34,958 bases of DNA, taken from positions 386-35,343 of the forward strand of contig VBHO01000012.1 of NCBI GenBank assembly GCA_005882045.1, in the 5' to 3' direction. The notes beneath the pieces were generated by a model that had not been told where the DNA came from, made no database searches, and was given only the letters and a program-made list of their open reading frames with translations. Below, piece after piece: positions 24,635 to 32,560 of the stretch; positions within the stretch are counted from its first letter, which is position 1, and each line of letters opens with the position of its first letter. The stretch is from Chloroflexota bacterium. Lineage in GTDB: Bacteria > Chloroflexota > Dormibacteria > CF-121. The translations under genes were made by a program, and so were the position numbers.

Positions 24635-25879
24635 ATGCTGACCCACATCGCCAGTACGTATTCACTCGACCAGCCCAGTATCCAGTTGCCCTTCATCACC
24701 AACCGGTGGGCGGTGGGCTTCTTCTTCCTCGTCCACATCATCTTCGGCTCGTTCACCATGGGCGCCCTCGTGCTCGGGCCGACCTTCGAATGGATCGGCC
24801 TGCGGCGCGAGGATCCGCGCTACGAGCGGTATGCCCGCGCGCTCGGCACCGTCAATCTCAAGATCTTCAGCCTCGGCGCCACGCTGGGCGGATTCGCCGT
24901 CATCGTGCTGACCGCGCTCTACCCGAGGTTCTTCGTCACCCTGATCACCCTCTTCTTCTGGCCGGCGGTGGTGGCGTTCACCATCTGGTTCCTGACGCTG
25001 GGCGGGATCCTGTTGTACAACCTACGGTGGGACCGCTTCCGCCTCCGCAAGGGCCTGCACATCCTGCTCGGCTACGCGACCGCTGCCACCGAGCACATCT
25101 TCCTCTTCATCATCGTCGCGCTCGACAGCTACCTCTTGACCCCGAGGTCAGGCCAGGGCGCGGCGGCCTTCTTCAACCCGTCGTTCTGGCCCGAGTTGGC
25201 CCATCGATTCGTCGGCAATCTCTCCTGGGCATCGTTCTTCATCGCCGCGGTCGCCGCCGTCTATGCCGCAACGAGCCGGCAGCCGGCTAACCGGGTCTAC
25301 TTCCACTGGGCGGCGCGCACCAGCCTTGTGGTCGGGTTCGCGACGCTGGTGGTGCAAATCGTGCTCGGCGCCGTCTTCGTCGAGAGCATCAAGCAGGCCT
25401 CACCGGGAGCCTTTCACTATTCGATGCAGGGTCCGTTCGCGTGGCTCTGGTTGTTGCAGGCGACCTTCATCGCGATCCTGCTGGTCGGCAGCAACCTCTA
25501 CTTCTGGCAATCGCGCGCGACGCCGGCGGCACCGGTCCTGACCGGCATCGTGGTGCTGGGCTCGCTGATCACGATGACACCCGCGGCGGTCTTTCCCAAA
25601 GACCTCTTCGCGCTGCGCTACGTAGCGCTGGCGATCGCGGTGCTGGTCAGCATTGTTCACTGGCTGATCTCGCGACCGCGACGTCACGCGATGGCTGCGG
25701 ACCTGCGTCGGAGCAGCCAGTTGACGCTCGCCGTCACCGGCGCCAGCGCGTTGCTGCTCTTCCTCTTGATGGGCGTCATCCGCACCACCGCGCGCAGCGA
25801 CTACACGATCTACGGCGTGATGAAAGAGTCGGACAGCTACAGCATTTTCCAGTCCCCAAGCAAGGGCTACTACCCATGA
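24635..25879 (+). CDS. CydA-like (cytochrome bd subunit I family) membrane protein 1
   Basis: 414 aa, about nine TM helices. The first helices contain VHIIFGSFTMGALVLGPTFEW with His34, at the place of the N-terminal heme-ligand His of CydA. A second conserved His (H190) lies in AHRFVGNLSWASFFIAA, matching the position of the heme b558 ligand. The C-terminus MGVIRTTARSDYTIYGVM parallels the GW...GRQPW...G block of CydA. An acidic residue in helix 4-5 (AATEHIF) may match the CydA proton-channel Glu. No CydB follows. Instead a 2-TM protein, Rieske and cytochrome b come next, and a paralogue ends the cluster. I read it as a heme-b-bearing, quinone-facing subunit of a composite respiratory complex; terminal oxidase activity is not demonstrated. 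Confidence 0.8.
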   Translation: MLTHIASTYSLDQPSIQLPFITNRWAVGFFFLVHIIFGSFTMGALVLGPTFEWIGLRREDPRYERYARALGTVNLKIFSLGATLGGFAVIVLTALYPRFFVTLITLFFWPAVVAFTIWFLTLGGILLYNLRWDRFRLRKGLHILLGYATAATEHIFLFIIVALDSYLLTPRSGQGAAAFFNPSFWPELAHRFVGNLSWASFFIAAVAAVYAATSRQPANRVYFHWAARTSLVVGFATLVVQIVLGAVFVESIKQASPGAFHYSMQGPFAWLWLLQATFIAILLVGSNLYFWQSRATPAAPVLTGIVVLGSLITMTPAAVFPKDLFALRYVALAIAVLVSIVHWLISRPRRHAMAADLRRSSQLTLAVTGASALLLFLLMGVIRTTARSDYTIYGVMKESDSYSIFQSPSKGYYP

Positions 25880-25886
25880 GGAACTA

Positions 25887-26120
25887 ATGGGTCCCCTCCA
25901 GACCTACTTCTACCTGGCCTTGATCAGCGTCGTCATGATCGGCCTCACCCTGCTGTTCATCGGCATCGCCGCCGTCGGCTTGCGGCGCTGGTTCCGCCAG
26001 GCGCACGGGCAAACGCCGCTGACCTTCTGGTTGGTGGGTGGGGCCATCACGGTAACCCTGCTATTCATCGTCCTTGGCACCGCCGGCGTGCTCTACGGGT
26101 TCATCCGCTATGGCGCGTGA
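25887..26120 (+). CDS. Small 2-TM protein of the respiratory cluster
   Basis: 77 aa. Two hydrophobic helices (about 8-32 and 46-70) are separated by a basic, polar loop (RRWFRQAHGQTPLTF). It lies 7 nt after the first CydA-like gene and overlaps the Rieske start by 11 nt, so it is co-translated. Size and location suggest a small structural subunit of the complex, comparable with CydX/CydH-type helper subunits, but there is no sequence signature for those. Confidence 0.7.
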   Translation: MGPLQTYFYLALISVVMIGLTLLFIGIAAVGLRRWFRQAHGQTPLTFWLVGGAITVTLLFIVLGTAGVLYGFIRYGA

Positions 26121-26598
26121 CTCTCGGCGGCTGAGCCGCCGGCAATTCGCCTTCCTTGGGACCCAGGCGGTCGGCGCCGTGGTCACCCTGCTGCTCGGCA
26201 TCCCGATCGTTGGCTTCATCCTTTCGCCGCTCTTTCACCGCCAGCAAGTGGTGTGGCGCCAGGTCGGCGATATCAGCGGTGTGCCCGACCGGCAGCCGAC
26301 CAAGTTCGAAGTGTCCTTTCCGCTCGACGAATGGACCAGCAGCAACGTCAACCTGGCGGTCTACGTGGTTAAGCTCAACAACGAGTACCTGGTCTTCTCC
26401 AACACGTGCACCCACATGCAGTGCCCGGTGCGATGGCAGTCGGACCTGGGACAGTTCCTCTGTCCCTGCCACGGTGGGCTCTACGACATCACCGGCAAAA
26501 ACATCGGTGGTCCGCCGCCGAAGCCGCTGCCGCAGTACGTCCACCGGATCGACGGCACCACGCTCTTCATCCAGAACAGCTTCACGGAGTCGATCTGA
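26110..26598 (+). CDS. Rieske [2Fe-2S] protein with Tat signal
   Basis: 162 aa from ATG 26110; the track's 26074 start adds out-of-gene residues. The Tat motif SRRQFAFLG precedes a single TM anchor (about 15-40). The cluster ligands are complete: CTHMQC (C100, H102, C105) and CPCHGG (C118, C120, H121), with the disulfide cysteines C105 and C120. The tail GGPPPKPLPQY is the usual Pro loop near the cluster. It passes electrons from quinol at the Qo site of the cytochrome b encoded next (stop/start overlap TGATG). The normal acceptor, a cytochrome c1 or f, is not encoded in this cluster. Confidence 0.95.
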   Translation: MARDSRRLSRRQFAFLGTQAVGAVVTLLLGIPIVGFILSPLFHRQQVVWRQVGDISGVPDRQPTKFEVSFPLDEWTSSNVNLAVYVVKLNNEYLVFSNTCTHMQCPVRWQSDLGQFLCPCHGGLYDITGKNIGGPPPKPLPQYVHRIDGTTLFIQNSFTESI

Positions 26599-27761
26599 TG
26601 GGCAGGCTCGACGCGGTCTACGACTGGTTCGACGAGCGGACGGCGGTCCGCAGCCTGGTCCGCAAGGGCCTGTACGAGGCGGTGCCCAAGCGCGGCGCCT
26701 GGTTCTACACGCTGGGCAGCGCCACCCTGGTCCTCATCCTGCTGCAGCTCGTCACGGGCATCTTCCTCACGCTGGTGTACGTCCCGTCCGTCACCGAGGG
26801 TTGGGCCAGCCTGAACTACCTCAAGCAGCATGACGCCTTCGGCTCGATCGTCCGCGGCATCCACCTCTGGTCCGCGTACATCCTCCTGTTCGTGATCGGC
26901 CTGCACATGGTGCGGACCTTCTTTTCCGGCTCCTACAAGCGGCCGCGAGAGCTGAACTGGGTGACCGGTGTGGGCCTGTTCCTGCTGGTGCTGGTGATGG
27001 CGATCACCGGCGCCTTCCTCCCCTGGGACCAGGCGGCCTACTGGACGGCGGTGGTCGTTACCAACGTGCCCGCCTATACGCCCTTCATCGGCTCCTTCAT
27101 CCGGGCCCTCTGGCGTGGTGGTGACTTCGTCGGACCAATCACCCTCAGCCGGACCTTCGGCATCCACGTCTGGCTGATCCCGGCGATCCTGTTCCCGTTG
27201 ATCCTCGCGCACCTCGCCTTGCTCCGCAAGCACGGGGAGTTCGGATCCTATGTCAACTATCGTGGCGCCTATCGCAGCCGGGAGGGGGTCGATGTCCCGC
27301 CGGTGCCGCCACAACGCCCGATCGAGCCGCCGTATCCGGCGGTCCCCACCGATGAGCTCTGGGCCGCCCCGCTGGAGACCGAAGACTTCTTCCCATTCCA
27401 GACCTTCAAAGACGGGCTCGTTTCGGTGGTGCTCGTCATTGTCGTGTTCCTGCTCGCGGTGGCCATCGGCGCTCCGCTGGAACCCATTGCCGACCCATCG
27501 ACCACCAGCTACACCCCGGTGCCCGAGTGGTTCTTCCTGCCGCTCGACGAGCTCCTCTTGCTTGTCCCGCAGCAACTGATTCCCCTGGCGCTCATCGTCC
27601 CGGCCGGCGGCGTCCTGCTGCTGCTCGCGCTCCCCTTCATCGATCGCGGCCCTGAGCGCAACCCATTCGAGCGGCCGGCGGTCATGGTGCCCGGCGGGTT
27701 TGCCGTGCTCTTCGTGATCATCCTGACCCTGCTCGGCTCCGGCCGGCTCTTCAACCTGTGA
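26598..27761 (+). CDS. Cytochrome b of a Rieske/b quinol-oxidising complex
   Basis: 387 aa from ATG 26598 (MGRLDAVYDWFDERT). The N-terminal half carries four heme-ligand histidines, H89/H103 and H190/H205. The spacings of 14 and 15 residues are those of cytochrome b6-type proteins rather than mitochondrial cytochrome b (14 and 14). GSYKRPRELNWVTGV and GAFLPWDQAAYW are classic. The C-terminal half holds PEWFFLPLDELL, the Qo-site PEWY-type motif, followed by subunit-IV-like helices, so b6 and subunit IV are fused. It is embedded between two CydA-like proteins; the stop overlaps the next start (GTGA). Confidence 0.95.
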   Translation: MGRLDAVYDWFDERTAVRSLVRKGLYEAVPKRGAWFYTLGSATLVLILLQLVTGIFLTLVYVPSVTEGWASLNYLKQHDAFGSIVRGIHLWSAYILLFVIGLHMVRTFFSGSYKRPRELNWVTGVGLFLLVLVMAITGAFLPWDQAAYWTAVVVTNVPAYTPFIGSFIRALWRGGDFVGPITLSRTFGIHVWLIPAILFPLILAHLALLRKHGEFGSYVNYRGAYRSREGVDVPPVPPQRPIEPPYPAVPTDELWAAPLETEDFFPFQTFKDGLVSVVLVIVVFLLAVAIGAPLEPIADPSTTSYTPVPEWFFLPLDELLLLVPQQLIPLALIVPAGGVLLLLALPFIDRGPERNPFERPAVMVPGGFAVLFVIILTLLGSGRLFNL

Positions 27762-29128
27762 ACGCACTGGCTCTGATCGCACCCCTTCTCGAGCGACTCG
27801 CCGGCGAGCTGCCCGCGACCGCGCCGCAGGGGCACAACATCGTCGGCGCCCAGATCGCGATCGGCAGCCTGTTCTCCATCCATATCCTGATCGCCGGGCT
27901 GGTCAGTGGGGCCGGTGAGCTCGGCCCGGCGATCGAGTTCCTCGGCTTCATGCGGCAGCGCCGCGGCTATGACCGGCTCGCCCACGGGCTGGGCCGCTTC
28001 ATCACCTACTACTTCAGTTTCAGCTCGACGATCGCGATCCTGCTGATCACGGTGCTGCTCGTCGGTTTCTGGGGCCACTTCTGGACGACGATCGTGACCA
28101 TCGCCTGGTGGCCGTTGTTCATCGAGGCCTGGACCTTCGTCTTACAGGTCAGCCTCGCCTACATTTGGTACTACACCTGGGATCCGCTGCGCGGCTTCAA
28201 GGGCCTGCACATGGCGATCGGCGGCCTGCTGGCGATCGCCTCCTTCTTGCAGGTCTACATGATCGACGTCGTCGCCAGCTACATGCTGACGCCGACCACC
28301 CCGCAGAACCCGATCCGTCTCGTCCTCAACGCGACCTCGTACCCCCTGACGGTTCATCGGACCGTGGGCAACCTCGCCTACATCGGGTTTGTCATCGGTG
28401 CCTTTTGCGCGATTCGGTTCGTACGCGCGAAGACCGTCCAGGACAAGGCTTTCTACGACTGGGCGGGCAGCTTCGGTTTGCTCTGGGGTATCTCGATGAC
28501 ACTGCTGCAACCGATCGTCGGCTACTCCTATGCCAAGGAGATCCAGCTCCATGCTTACGGCAGCTGGTACAAGATGATGTTGGGCACGCTGAGCCCGGTG
28601 TTCCTCTGGCAGATCACGCTGCTGGGGCTCATGTTCCTGACCGCGACCATCTATTTCGCTCGTCGGTTGCGGACCAACGGGGCGCGTGGCGCCGGACTGC
28701 TCAAAGTCATGGCGGTTGGGCTGGTGCTGACCACTCTGCTCGCCGCGCAGCCCTACCACCTCGGCTTCACCTATGCCGCGGTAGCAAGTGCCGGCCTCGA
28801 CCGGCCGTTCTGGGAGGGGGGGTTGATCAACCCGCTGGGATCGATGATCCCCTGGAAGGTCCTTGCCCTGATGTCCTACACGCTGATCGCCATCGCGGCG
28901 GTGGTCTGGTATCTGCGCGGCCTGCCGGGCGTGGTCTGGGGCGCGGCACGCCGGGGCGAGCAGCGATTGCTGATGCTGATGGCGGTGCTGACCATCCTGA
29001 TGATGGTGACCATGGGGTTCATCCGCGAGAACAGCCGGGCGCCCTTCCTGATCTCCGGCGAGATGACAATCCAGGGCCAGCAGAACGTTCAGCCCACTGT
29101 TTCCCCCTCCCCATCTGGGGGAGGGTAG
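27758..29128 (+). CDS. CydA-like membrane protein 2
   Basis: 456 aa from GTG 27758, about nine to ten TM helices. It is paralogous to CydA-like 1. His42 lies in SIHILIAGLVSGAGELGP and His200 in VHRTVGNLAYIGFVIGA, compare HRFVGNLSWASFF in the first copy. An extra His occurs in EIQLHAYGSWYKMM, and the C-terminal MGFIRENSRAPFLISGEM resembles the CydA GW...GRQPW block. This suggests a heme-binding subunit I-type protein without CydB. The last residues (VSPSPSGGG) are encoded by an interspersed palindromic repeat that supplies the stop. The native C-terminus therefore probably ended near QGQQNVQPT. Confidence 0.8.
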   Translation: MNALALIAPLLERLAGELPATAPQGHNIVGAQIAIGSLFSIHILIAGLVSGAGELGPAIEFLGFMRQRRGYDRLAHGLGRFITYYFSFSSTIAILLITVLLVGFWGHFWTTIVTIAWWPLFIEAWTFVLQVSLAYIWYYTWDPLRGFKGLHMAIGGLLAIASFLQVYMIDVVASYMLTPTTPQNPIRLVLNATSYPLTVHRTVGNLAYIGFVIGAFCAIRFVRAKTVQDKAFYDWAGSFGLLWGISMTLLQPIVGYSYAKEIQLHAYGSWYKMMLGTLSPVFLWQITLLGLMFLTATIYFARRLRTNGARGAGLLKVMAVGLVLTTLLAAQPYHLGFTYAAVASAGLDRPFWEGGLINPLGSMIPWKVLALMSYTLIAIAAVVWYLRGLPGVVWGAARRGEQRLLMLMAVLTILMMVTMGFIRENSRAPFLISGEMTIQGQQNVQPTVSPSPSGGG

Positions 29129-29136
29129 GGTGGGGG
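29101..29136. repeat. Interspersed G/C-strand palindromic repeat, copy 1
   Basis: CCCTCCCC-atctg-GGGGAGGG, followed by TAGGGTGGGGG. The same unit recurs at 34276-34311. It forms the 3' end of the second CydA-like gene, gives its stop codon, and fills the 9-nt gap to the convergent MarP-like gene. Confidence 0.8.
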
Positions 29137-29137
29137 C

Positions 29138-30322
29138 CTACATCGCGCAAGGCCCGACGGGAACCGACGACGTGCGCCCCTCGGCTTGATCGATATCGGG
29201 TTGAACCTCGGCGTCGGTCAGCGCGTAGGCCTGGCCCGGCGAGCTGGTGGAGGCCGCGAAGATGACGCCGATCACGTTGCCGTTGAGGTCGACCAGCGGC
29301 CCGCCTGAGTTCCCCGGCTCGACTTTCCCCTGGATGATCCAGATGCTGCGCACTACCAACTGCTGGCCATAGATGTCACGACCTTGAGCCCTTACTTCGC
29401 CGTTAACGACCGCGGCAGTCGCCTGCTCCGCACCGCCGCCAGGGTAGCCAATCGCCGCCCCCTGGGTGCCCTGGCCCGCGCCCGCCTCTGGTAGTGGGGC
29501 TAGCGCCAGCCGCGGCACATAGAGGATGGCGACATCGCGTTGCGAGTCAAAGAGCACCACCCGGGCGGCGAGGCCTGTCCGCATCGATGGACTCCGCACC
29601 GTTGTGCCCTGGGTTCCCGCGACCACGTGGGCATTGGTGAGCACCAACCCGGGACCGACCGGGAAGCCGCTGCCGAAGACGATGCCGCCGCAGCCGTATC
29701 CCTGGATCTTCAGCGTTTCGGACTCAGCGTTCCTGACGCCAGCGGTGTCGATCGAGGCGGGCAATGGTTGGGGGGACGGACCCAGCGGCTCCAGGCCGGA
29801 GAAGACCGGCGCGAAGTTGACGCCCGCGATGATGGCTTCGACACGAGCCAGAAAGCCCGGCGGCCGCGGCGCGATCCCGTCCAGCGCCCGTAGCACCGAG
29901 GAGCGCTGGATGGCGCTCGAGAGTTGGGGGCTGGGCAGACGTGCCAGGCTGAGCCCGAGGAACCAGGAGACCGAGAGTACCGCGAGGGCGGAGAAGATCG
30001 CCCCGGCCACGCTGTCGACGCGGCCGCTGTGCGGATGGGCGAGCAGCCGCAGGCGAATCGGCTCGCCCACCCAGTAGCCGACGCTGCTGCCGATGGCGCC
30101 CAGGACGATCAGGATCAGCACCGCGCCCAGCGACCGGACGCCCAAGCTGGTGATGTTGACGGCGTCCATCAACACCGGTGCTAGGGTGGCCCCGATCACC
30201 ACCCCCAGGACGAGGCCGGCGTACTGGGCCAGCGAGAGCCAGAAGCCTCGGCGGTATCCACTGCTGACGGCGAAGACGACGGCGATCACGATGACGAGGT
30301 CGACAAGCGTGAAGCGCGTCAC
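29138..30322 (-). CDS. CvpA-domain membrane serine protease (MarP-like)
   Basis: 394 aa. Four N-terminal TM helices of the CvpA family (about 5-125) are followed by a linker and a trypsin-like periplasmic domain. The catalytic triad is intact: H232 (TNAHVVAG), D263 (DSQRDVAILYV) and S339 (EPGNSGGPLVD). Cys211 (GYGCGG) and Cys392 near the C-terminus lie 181 residues apart, as I recall for the regulatory disulfide of mycobacterial MarP. MarP-type proteases protect against acid and oxidative stress by processing envelope enzymes. The start is GTG 30322, overlapping the ferredoxin stop (GTGA). The 3' end abuts a palindromic repeat. Confidence 0.9.
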   Translation of the reverse strand: MTRFTLVDLVIVIAVVFAVSSGYRRGFWLSLAQYAGLVLGVVIGATLAPVLMDAVNITSLGVRSLGAVLILIVLGAIGSSVGYWVGEPIRLRLLAHPHSGRVDSVAGAIFSALAVLSVSWFLGLSLARLPSPQLSSAIQRSSVLRALDGIAPRPPGFLARVEAIIAGVNFAPVFSGLEPLGPSPQPLPASIDTAGVRNAESETLKIQGYGCGGIVFGSGFPVGPGLVLTNAHVVAGTQGTTVRSPSMRTGLAARVVLFDSQRDVAILYVPRLALAPLPEAGAGQGTQGAAIGYPGGGAEQATAAVVNGEVRAQGRDIYGQQLVVRSIWIIQGKVEPGNSGGPLVDLNGNVIGVIFAASTSSPGQAYALTDAEVQPDIDQAEGRTSSVPVGPCAM

Positions 30323-30585
30323 GCGTGCACTCGGAGGTTGCTCCGCGGTTTCCCGACGCAGATCAGGGCGTAGCCGTCGGCCAGCTCTTCGTTACTGATC
30401 AGCCAGGCTTCGGATTGGTCGATGATGCCGTCCACCTTCACCATGCAGGTCTTGCACCGGCCCTTGCGGCAGTCGTAGGCGAGCGCCAGCCCGGCTTTGA
30501 GCCCGGCGCCGAGGACCCCCTCGGTCTCGTCGACGGCCAGCGTCTTTCCGCTTCTGGTGAAGGTGACCTGGAACGAGCGCGTCAC
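30319..30585 (-). CDS. Plant-type [2Fe-2S] ferredoxin
   Basis: 88 aa with one ferredoxin fold. The cluster motif is C-x4-C-x2-C (CRKGRCKTC) plus a distant Cys in ALICVGKP, the pattern of chloroplast-type and oxygenase-associated ferredoxins. It is a soluble one-electron carrier. It starts at GTG 30585 and is translationally coupled on both sides (GTGA overlaps) with a 2-TM protein upstream and the MarP-like protease downstream. Its redox partner is unknown. Coupling of a ferredoxin to a periplasmic protease gene is uncommon. Confidence 0.92.
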   Translation of the reverse strand: MTRSFQVTFTRSGKTLAVDETEGVLGAGLKAGLALAYDCRKGRCKTCMVKVDGIIDQSEAWLISNEELADGYALICVGKPRSNLRVHA

Positions 30586-30782
30586 GAGTGACTCTTGATC
30601 GCATTGATGACGCGGAAGAGGTACTCGCCGGCGGCCAGCAACGCCACGATCACGCCGAAGACGATCAGGCGCGGCCGCAGCCAGCTCCGGTAGAAACCGC
30701 CGCGCCAGGCGGGACCGAGCAACAACGCGAGGACGACGGCGACCGCAGCGATCAACAGACCGAGACGAACCGCCGTCGACAC
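30582..30782 (-). CDS. Small 2-TM protein before ferredoxin
   Basis: 66 aa. Two hydrophobic helices (about 5-26 and 38-57) enclose a basic loop (RGGFYRSWLRPR). No family is recognised. The stop overlaps the ferredoxin start, so it is co-translated and may anchor the ferredoxin or protease at the membrane (inference only). It lies 31 nt downstream of dnaJ on the same strand, so it may be expressed with the heat-shock operon. Confidence 0.65.
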   Translation of the reverse strand: MSTAVRLGLLIAAVAVVLALLLGPAWRGGFYRSWLRPRLIVFGVIVALLAAGEYLFRVINAIKSHS

Positions 30783-30813
30783 CGGCCTAGTCTAGAGAAC
30801 CTCGAGCGCCGTC

Positions 30814-31932
30814 TTACTCGAGGCCGATGACGTGCTTGAACTTGTCGAAAAAGCCCTTCTCGATGTGCTGCGGCTTGCCGCTGATACCGCCCAACTGGCG
30901 CAGCACCTGCTTCTGCTCCTCGGTCAGGTTGGTGGGAATCACGACCCGCACGTAGACAATCTGGTCGCCGCGGCGGCCCGAACGGACATGCGGAACGCCG
31001 CGCCCATTGATCCGGATGGTCTTCCCGTACTGGGTACCGGGCGCAATTTCGATCTTCTCCGGCCCGTCGACCGTGGGGATCTCCACCGTGTCGCCCAGCG
31101 CCGCCTGCGCCACGCTCAGCGGCAGCTCGTAGATCACGTCGGTGCCGTTGCGCTTCAGCACCGCGTGCGGCTTGACCTGGATGACGATGTAGAGGTCACC
31201 CGGGGCGCCATTGCGAGGGCCGACCTCACCCTCACCCGTGAGCCGGATCTGGGATCCGCTGTCGACGCCGGCGGGAATGTTGACCCGGACCTTCTTCTCG
31301 CCCGGCCGGTGACCGCTGCCGCCGCAGCTCTTGCAGGGTCGCTCGATCACTTTTCCCTCGCCGTTGCAGCGCGGGCAGCTGGCGACGTTGACGATCTGCC
31401 CGAAGATCGACTGCGTGGCGCGGCGGACCTGGCCGCTGCCGCGACACTGGGGGCAGGTCTGTGGCGAGGTGCCCGACTCCGCGCCGCTGCCGTGGCAGGC
31501 TTGACAGGCCTCCGCCCGGGGGATGGTCAGCTCGCGTTCGACGCCAAAGACGGCTTCCTCGAAGGCGAGGCGTAGGTCGAGCCGGAGATCAGCCCCGCGG
31601 CGTGGGCCGGTGCGGCCCCGGCCGGCCGCGGCCGCGCCGAAGAACATGTCGAAGATGTCGTTGATCCCGCCGAAGCCCGCCCCACCGAAGTCGAAGCCTG
31701 GCATCCCCTGCGCGGAATGGCCGAAGGTGTCATAGCGCTGACGCTTCGATTGGTCGCTCAGCACCTCGTAGGCTTCGTTGATCTCCTTGAAGCGCGCCTC
31801 GGCCTGCGGGTCGTTGGGATTGCGATCAGGATGAAATTGCAGCGCGAGCTTGCGATAGGCCCGCTTCAGTTCCTCGGCGCTGGCGGTCTTGCTTACGCCG
31901 AGCACCTCGTAGTAGTCGCGCTTGATCGCCAT
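30814..31932 (-). CDS. dnaJ: Chaperone DnaJ
   Basis: 372 aa type I J-protein. The J domain (1-70) has the HPD motif (FHPDRNPND) that stimulates DnaK. A Gly/Phe region ([20 protein letters not shown]) follows. Four zinc-finger repeats CxxCxGxG are complete: [24 protein letters not shown] and CKSCGGSG. The C-terminal substrate-binding beta domains end in VIGLE. Its length is standard. It follows grpE by 9 nt in an hrcA-grpE-dnaJ operon that lacks dnaK, and should be controlled by the upstream CIRCE. Confidence 0.97.
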   Translation of the reverse strand: MAIKRDYYEVLGVSKTASAEELKRAYRKLALQFHPDRNPNDPQAEARFKEINEAYEVLSDQSKRQRYDTFGHSAQGMPGFDFGGAGFGGINDIFDMFFGAAAAGRGRTGPRRGADLRLDLRLAFEEAVFGVERELTIPRAEACQACHGSGAESGTSPQTCPQCRGSGQVRRATQSIFGQIVNVASCPRCNGEGKVIERPCKSCGGSGHRPGEKKVRVNIPAGVDSGSQIRLTGEGEVGPRNGAPGDLYIVIQVKPHAVLKRNGTDVIYELPLSVAQAALGDTVEIPTVDGPEKIEIAPGTQYGKTIRINGRGVPHVRSGRRGDQIVYVRVVIPTNLTEEQKQVLRQLGGISGKPQHIEKGFFDKFKHVIGLE

Positions 31933-31941
31933 AAAGGTGTC

Positions 31942-32544
31942 TTAGGACTTTAACGCGCGGGGATGGGCAACCTTCACCAGGGTGGGTCTGAGCACGCGGT
32001 TGTGGAGCCGGTACCCGGGCTGCATCTCCTCGACGATCGTGCCTTCCTCGTGCTCATCGGTCTCCTCGCTGGCAATCGCCTCGTGCTGGGCCGGGTCGAA
32101 CTTCTCGCCCACCGCAGGGATGGTCGACAGACCCTGGGCCTGGAGGACGTCATCGAACTGCCGGACCACCAGCTTGATGCCGTCGAACCAGTTGCGGTCG
32201 GTGCCCTCGGGTGCGTGCTCGAGCGCGCGCTGGAGATTATCTCGGAGCGGCAGCAGCTTGCGGAGCAGCTCCTCGTTCGCGAACTGGCTGCGATCGGTCA
32301 GGTCCTGGCGGGTGCGCCGCTTGTAGTTCTCGAAGTCGGCGGCGAGCCGCTGGTAACGGGCAAAGGTCGCCTGCGCCTCGTCGCGCGCCGCTTGCAGTTC
32401 CGGATCGACCGGCTGTTGGGCCTGGGCCGGCTCACTCTCTATCGCCGAGCTGGCCCTGGTGTCCGTCACGCCCGGGCGGCTTGGTTCGCCACCAGGGGAA
32501 TCGGGGGGCTGGTGCTTCGATGACATGTCTGGCTTTTTACCCAT
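31942..32544 (-). CDS. grpE: Nucleotide exchange factor GrpE
   Basis: 200 aa. A disordered polar N-terminus (SSKHQPPDSPGGEPSRPG) is followed by the long dimerisation helix (ELQAARDEAQATFARYQRLAADFENYKRRT). The four-helix segment and the C-terminal beta-wing domain come next, with the family signature FDPAQHEAIASEE...IVEEMQPGYRLHNRVLRPTLVKVA. It releases ADP from DnaK. It starts at ATG 32544, with MSSKHQ at 32526 as an alternative, and lies 16 nt after hrcA. Confidence 0.96.
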   Translation of the reverse strand: MGKKPDMSSKHQPPDSPGGEPSRPGVTDTRASSAIESEPAQAQQPVDPELQAARDEAQATFARYQRLAADFENYKRRTRQDLTDRSQFANEELLRKLLPLRDNLQRALEHAPEGTDRNWFDGIKLVVRQFDDVLQAQGLSTIPAVGEKFDPAQHEAIASEETDEHEEGTIVEEMQPGYRLHNRVLRPTLVKVAHPRALKS

Positions 32545-32560
32545 TGCCCTGCCGGCCGAA

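Noticed and set aside
24274-25290. 338-aa plus-strand ORF
   Set aside because: Shadow frame spanning the ABC permease and first CydA-like gene; Arg/Pro/His-rich and without domain motifs.
26481-27782. 433-aa minus-strand ORF
   Set aside because: It lies opposite the cytochrome b gene, is a low-complexity Glu/Asp/Arg/Gln translation, and has no family features.
28108-29265. 385-aa plus-strand ORF
   Set aside because: It is an out-of-frame shadow of the second CydA-like gene, rich in Arg/His/Asp with no hydrophobic pattern.
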